DNA of 64,000 nt. It comes from Liolophura sinensis (lineage: Eukaryota > Mollusca > Polyplacophora > Chitonida > Chitonidae). The translations under genes were made by a program, and so were the position numbers. The notes beneath the pieces were generated by a model. It searched no databases and was not told the origin of the DNA. It was given only the letters and a program-made list of their open reading frames with translations. The stretch is from assembly GCF_032854445.1 (NCBI RefSeq), contig NC_088295.1, positions 64,649,249 to 64,713,248 on the forward strand, in the 5' to 3' direction. The first letter of the stretch is position 1. The number at the start of each line of letters is the position of its first letter. This document shows, in pieces, positions 62,043 through 64,000 of the stretch.

Positions 62043-63670
62043 AGTACACCACCAACCCATATTATTGGCAACTATTACTGAAGAACTGTGCCATATTTGC
62101 CATTTTTTCATTTCTGTACAAGGCATGTAGTCTGCAGCAAACATCGTGCAGGACCATATAAGAGAGTACCATTGAAAAATGTCCCTGTCAGAGAATGAGG
62201 TTTAACCTAGAGTAATCTAACACCTTTATAACTGCTCGATCATGACCTGGTTCCTTTATTTTCATTTCATCTTCCTTTGCTAATTACATGCAAGATGCAC
62301 ATCACAATAGTTAAAGTAAAACTGGGCAAGGAACAAAATGCCTTTTATATTTTGCAGAGTCGGTACAAAAAAAGCTGATAAAAACACTGGGGTTTTAGAA
62401 GATGTACTTTAGAAGCCTGATATTGGCAGAAGTAAAATTTTGGAATCCCAGCTGAAAAGGACAACATGATTACAATGTTCATCATTTCATTTCCATAAAT
62501 CCTCTAAGGGCTGATTACAAATGGTTGGGGATATTAATGGTAAATGATTGGTTATTACCTAAATGGTGTCCAATCAAATTTGCTAAATTCCTGGTGACCT
62601 TGTATAAAAGAAAGAAATTGATTCACTTTCACGTCATTGATAGCATTATTTGGATCCGTTCTCGGCTGATCATTAATCCAATCTTACAAAAATGGCTTGG
62701 GTTTCAGTTGAGCAAACCACATTGATTCTCCACACACAAGCGATCATGTCACCTCAGTGAAGAGAGAACAAAAATCTACCAGAGAATCTCCACAATGGCA
62801 AGTTTAATCATGATAGCCAGCTACCACAGAATCAATATGCATGGTGGTGTGGCTAGAGAAGACACTATCATCTTTTGTTCCATGAGCGAATTAATAATTT
62901 CTAATAGCTAGCAGTTGTATAGAATTATGCCCCTTTCATGTGTGCGAGAAAATCAAAAGAGCAGTGGGATCCACACCATTACATAGCAGCACTTTTAAAA
63001 TGTAATCAATTCAAGAATTTCCATGACAAAACCAGGTGGTAGTGCTGCAAAATGCTCTCCTTAATTACCCTTATTAAATAAATGAGGATCAAAGTAGTGC
63101 AGCTAGTCGTATTTTAATGTCCCCACCTTGTGAACAAACAGAGCTGATTACTGTGGGCACCAGGATCGGGCCTGTGTAATTACAAAGAGAGGGGATGGGA
63201 GTCAATACCAGGCGGGTGCTGTATGGGGGTGGGGAGTGCTGATGAATCATCAAAATACAGGCACAGACTGGGATGTTAAACTTTTAACAGGCCACATTTA
63301 TTGAGTGCTTCAGCCGAAGATGCTATTAGTCCTGCAAACAGGGCAAGATGACATGTGGGTGCAAATTGCTACACAAGCCCAAAAGATTACACTAATGCAA
63401 ATTGCTGTTTGATGTTGAACAACAACTGCTGATGGCCAATCAAATATTACCAATTAATTTTTAGAAGGCATTTTCTGCTCTAACAAAATGTGTGAATTCA
63501 AATAAATTGTATGAAATATGTTATTGTCACAGTTCGTTTATTATATTCTCGCAGAGATGCACTAAACAATTTTTCATTAACATGGACAAAAAATACTTGA
63601 TAAAATGAAGACTCATATGACACTATCTGGATTTAATTATGATCAAGGCTAAAAAGTTGTTGCAAAAGAG
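62043..63670. other. Presumed intron sequence upstream of the OCRL-like exon
   Basis: I looked for the exon that should precede 61576 on the minus strand (end of the ASH domain) and found no candidate with fitting phase, so it probably lies beyond 64000. Confidence 0.45.
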
Positions 63671-63712
63671 CAATATAATAATAATAATTATAATAATAAT
63701 AATAATACTCAA
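63671..63712. repeat. ATA microsatellite
   Basis: An imperfect (ATA)n / (AATAAT)n run of about 40 bp, interrupted once by AATTATAA. Confidence 0.85.
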
Positions 63713-64000
63713 TAATGAGTTGTAAAGCCCAGAATATTGAATAATATCAATCTATGTACCTGACTGCCTCAATACATTGGCTGGAAAAAACATTCACATT
63801 AAATCTAAGTCAGGATAATTAAAGGTTCCCACATTTTCACATGGAAAACAAAAATGCAACCATCTGAAATAATCATCAGATACATCCAAGTTGTCTGGAA
63901 AACTGAACACAGTAGCATTGCACCCACGGAAGATGGACAAGAATTTGACGGAAAACAGAGCAAAACTATGTACTTTTTAGTGTAATAAATTAAGACTGTA

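Overview
The window is eukaryotic, almost certainly from an invertebrate animal and probably a mollusc or other lophotrochozoan. It is AT-rich, gene-poor and full of minisatellites, with GT-AG introns. It also carries many copies, intact to decayed, of a tRNA-derived SINE whose tail reads (minus strand) TATAAGTGAAATATTCTTGA...CGTAAAACACCAATCA, a type I associate with mollusc genomes (taxon is inference). There are no prokaryotic gene clusters, CRISPR arrays or operons.

One gene is recognised with confidence. On the minus strand, three exons (61492-61576, 56559-56686, 51651-51762) splice in phase into the first part of an OCRL/INPP5B-type RhoGAP-like domain. Upstream exons (5-phosphatase and ASH parts) should lie beyond base 64000. 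The exon completing the RhoGAP domain was not found downstream. Three lower-confidence exon candidates with strong acceptors lie at 12238-12317 (+), 21243-21525 (+) and 29794-29948 (-).

Layout. 1-29.8 kb: mostly unassigned sequence with a three-copy dispersed repeat (3.9, 7.0, 10.0 kb), a degenerate minisatellite (5.5 kb), a full SINE with target-site duplication (6.3 kb), a 23-bp array (8.75-9.33 kb) and a 54-bp array (18.0-18.9 kb). 29.8-42.6 kb: one exon candidate, several SINE fragments and a decayed ~100-bp duplication. 42.65-45.93 kb: three adjoining arrays with 40-, 36- and 19-bp units. 48.13-51.14 kb: a 68-bp array with higher-order structure, next to a 189-bp MITE. 51.65-61.58 kb: the OCRL-like exons. 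Their introns hold a 69-bp array (52.04-54.64 kb), a second MITE copy and several SINE copies. 61.6-64 kb: intron or upstream sequence with repeat relics.

The long open frames (860, 425, 291 and 151 residues) come from arrays whose unit is a multiple of three, and I do not call them genes. The points most worth following are: an arginine at the presumed arginine-finger position of the OCRL-like RhoGAP domain; higher-order organisation of the 68-bp array; a TACATGTA-type core shared by otherwise unrelated arrays; and the two-copy MITE.
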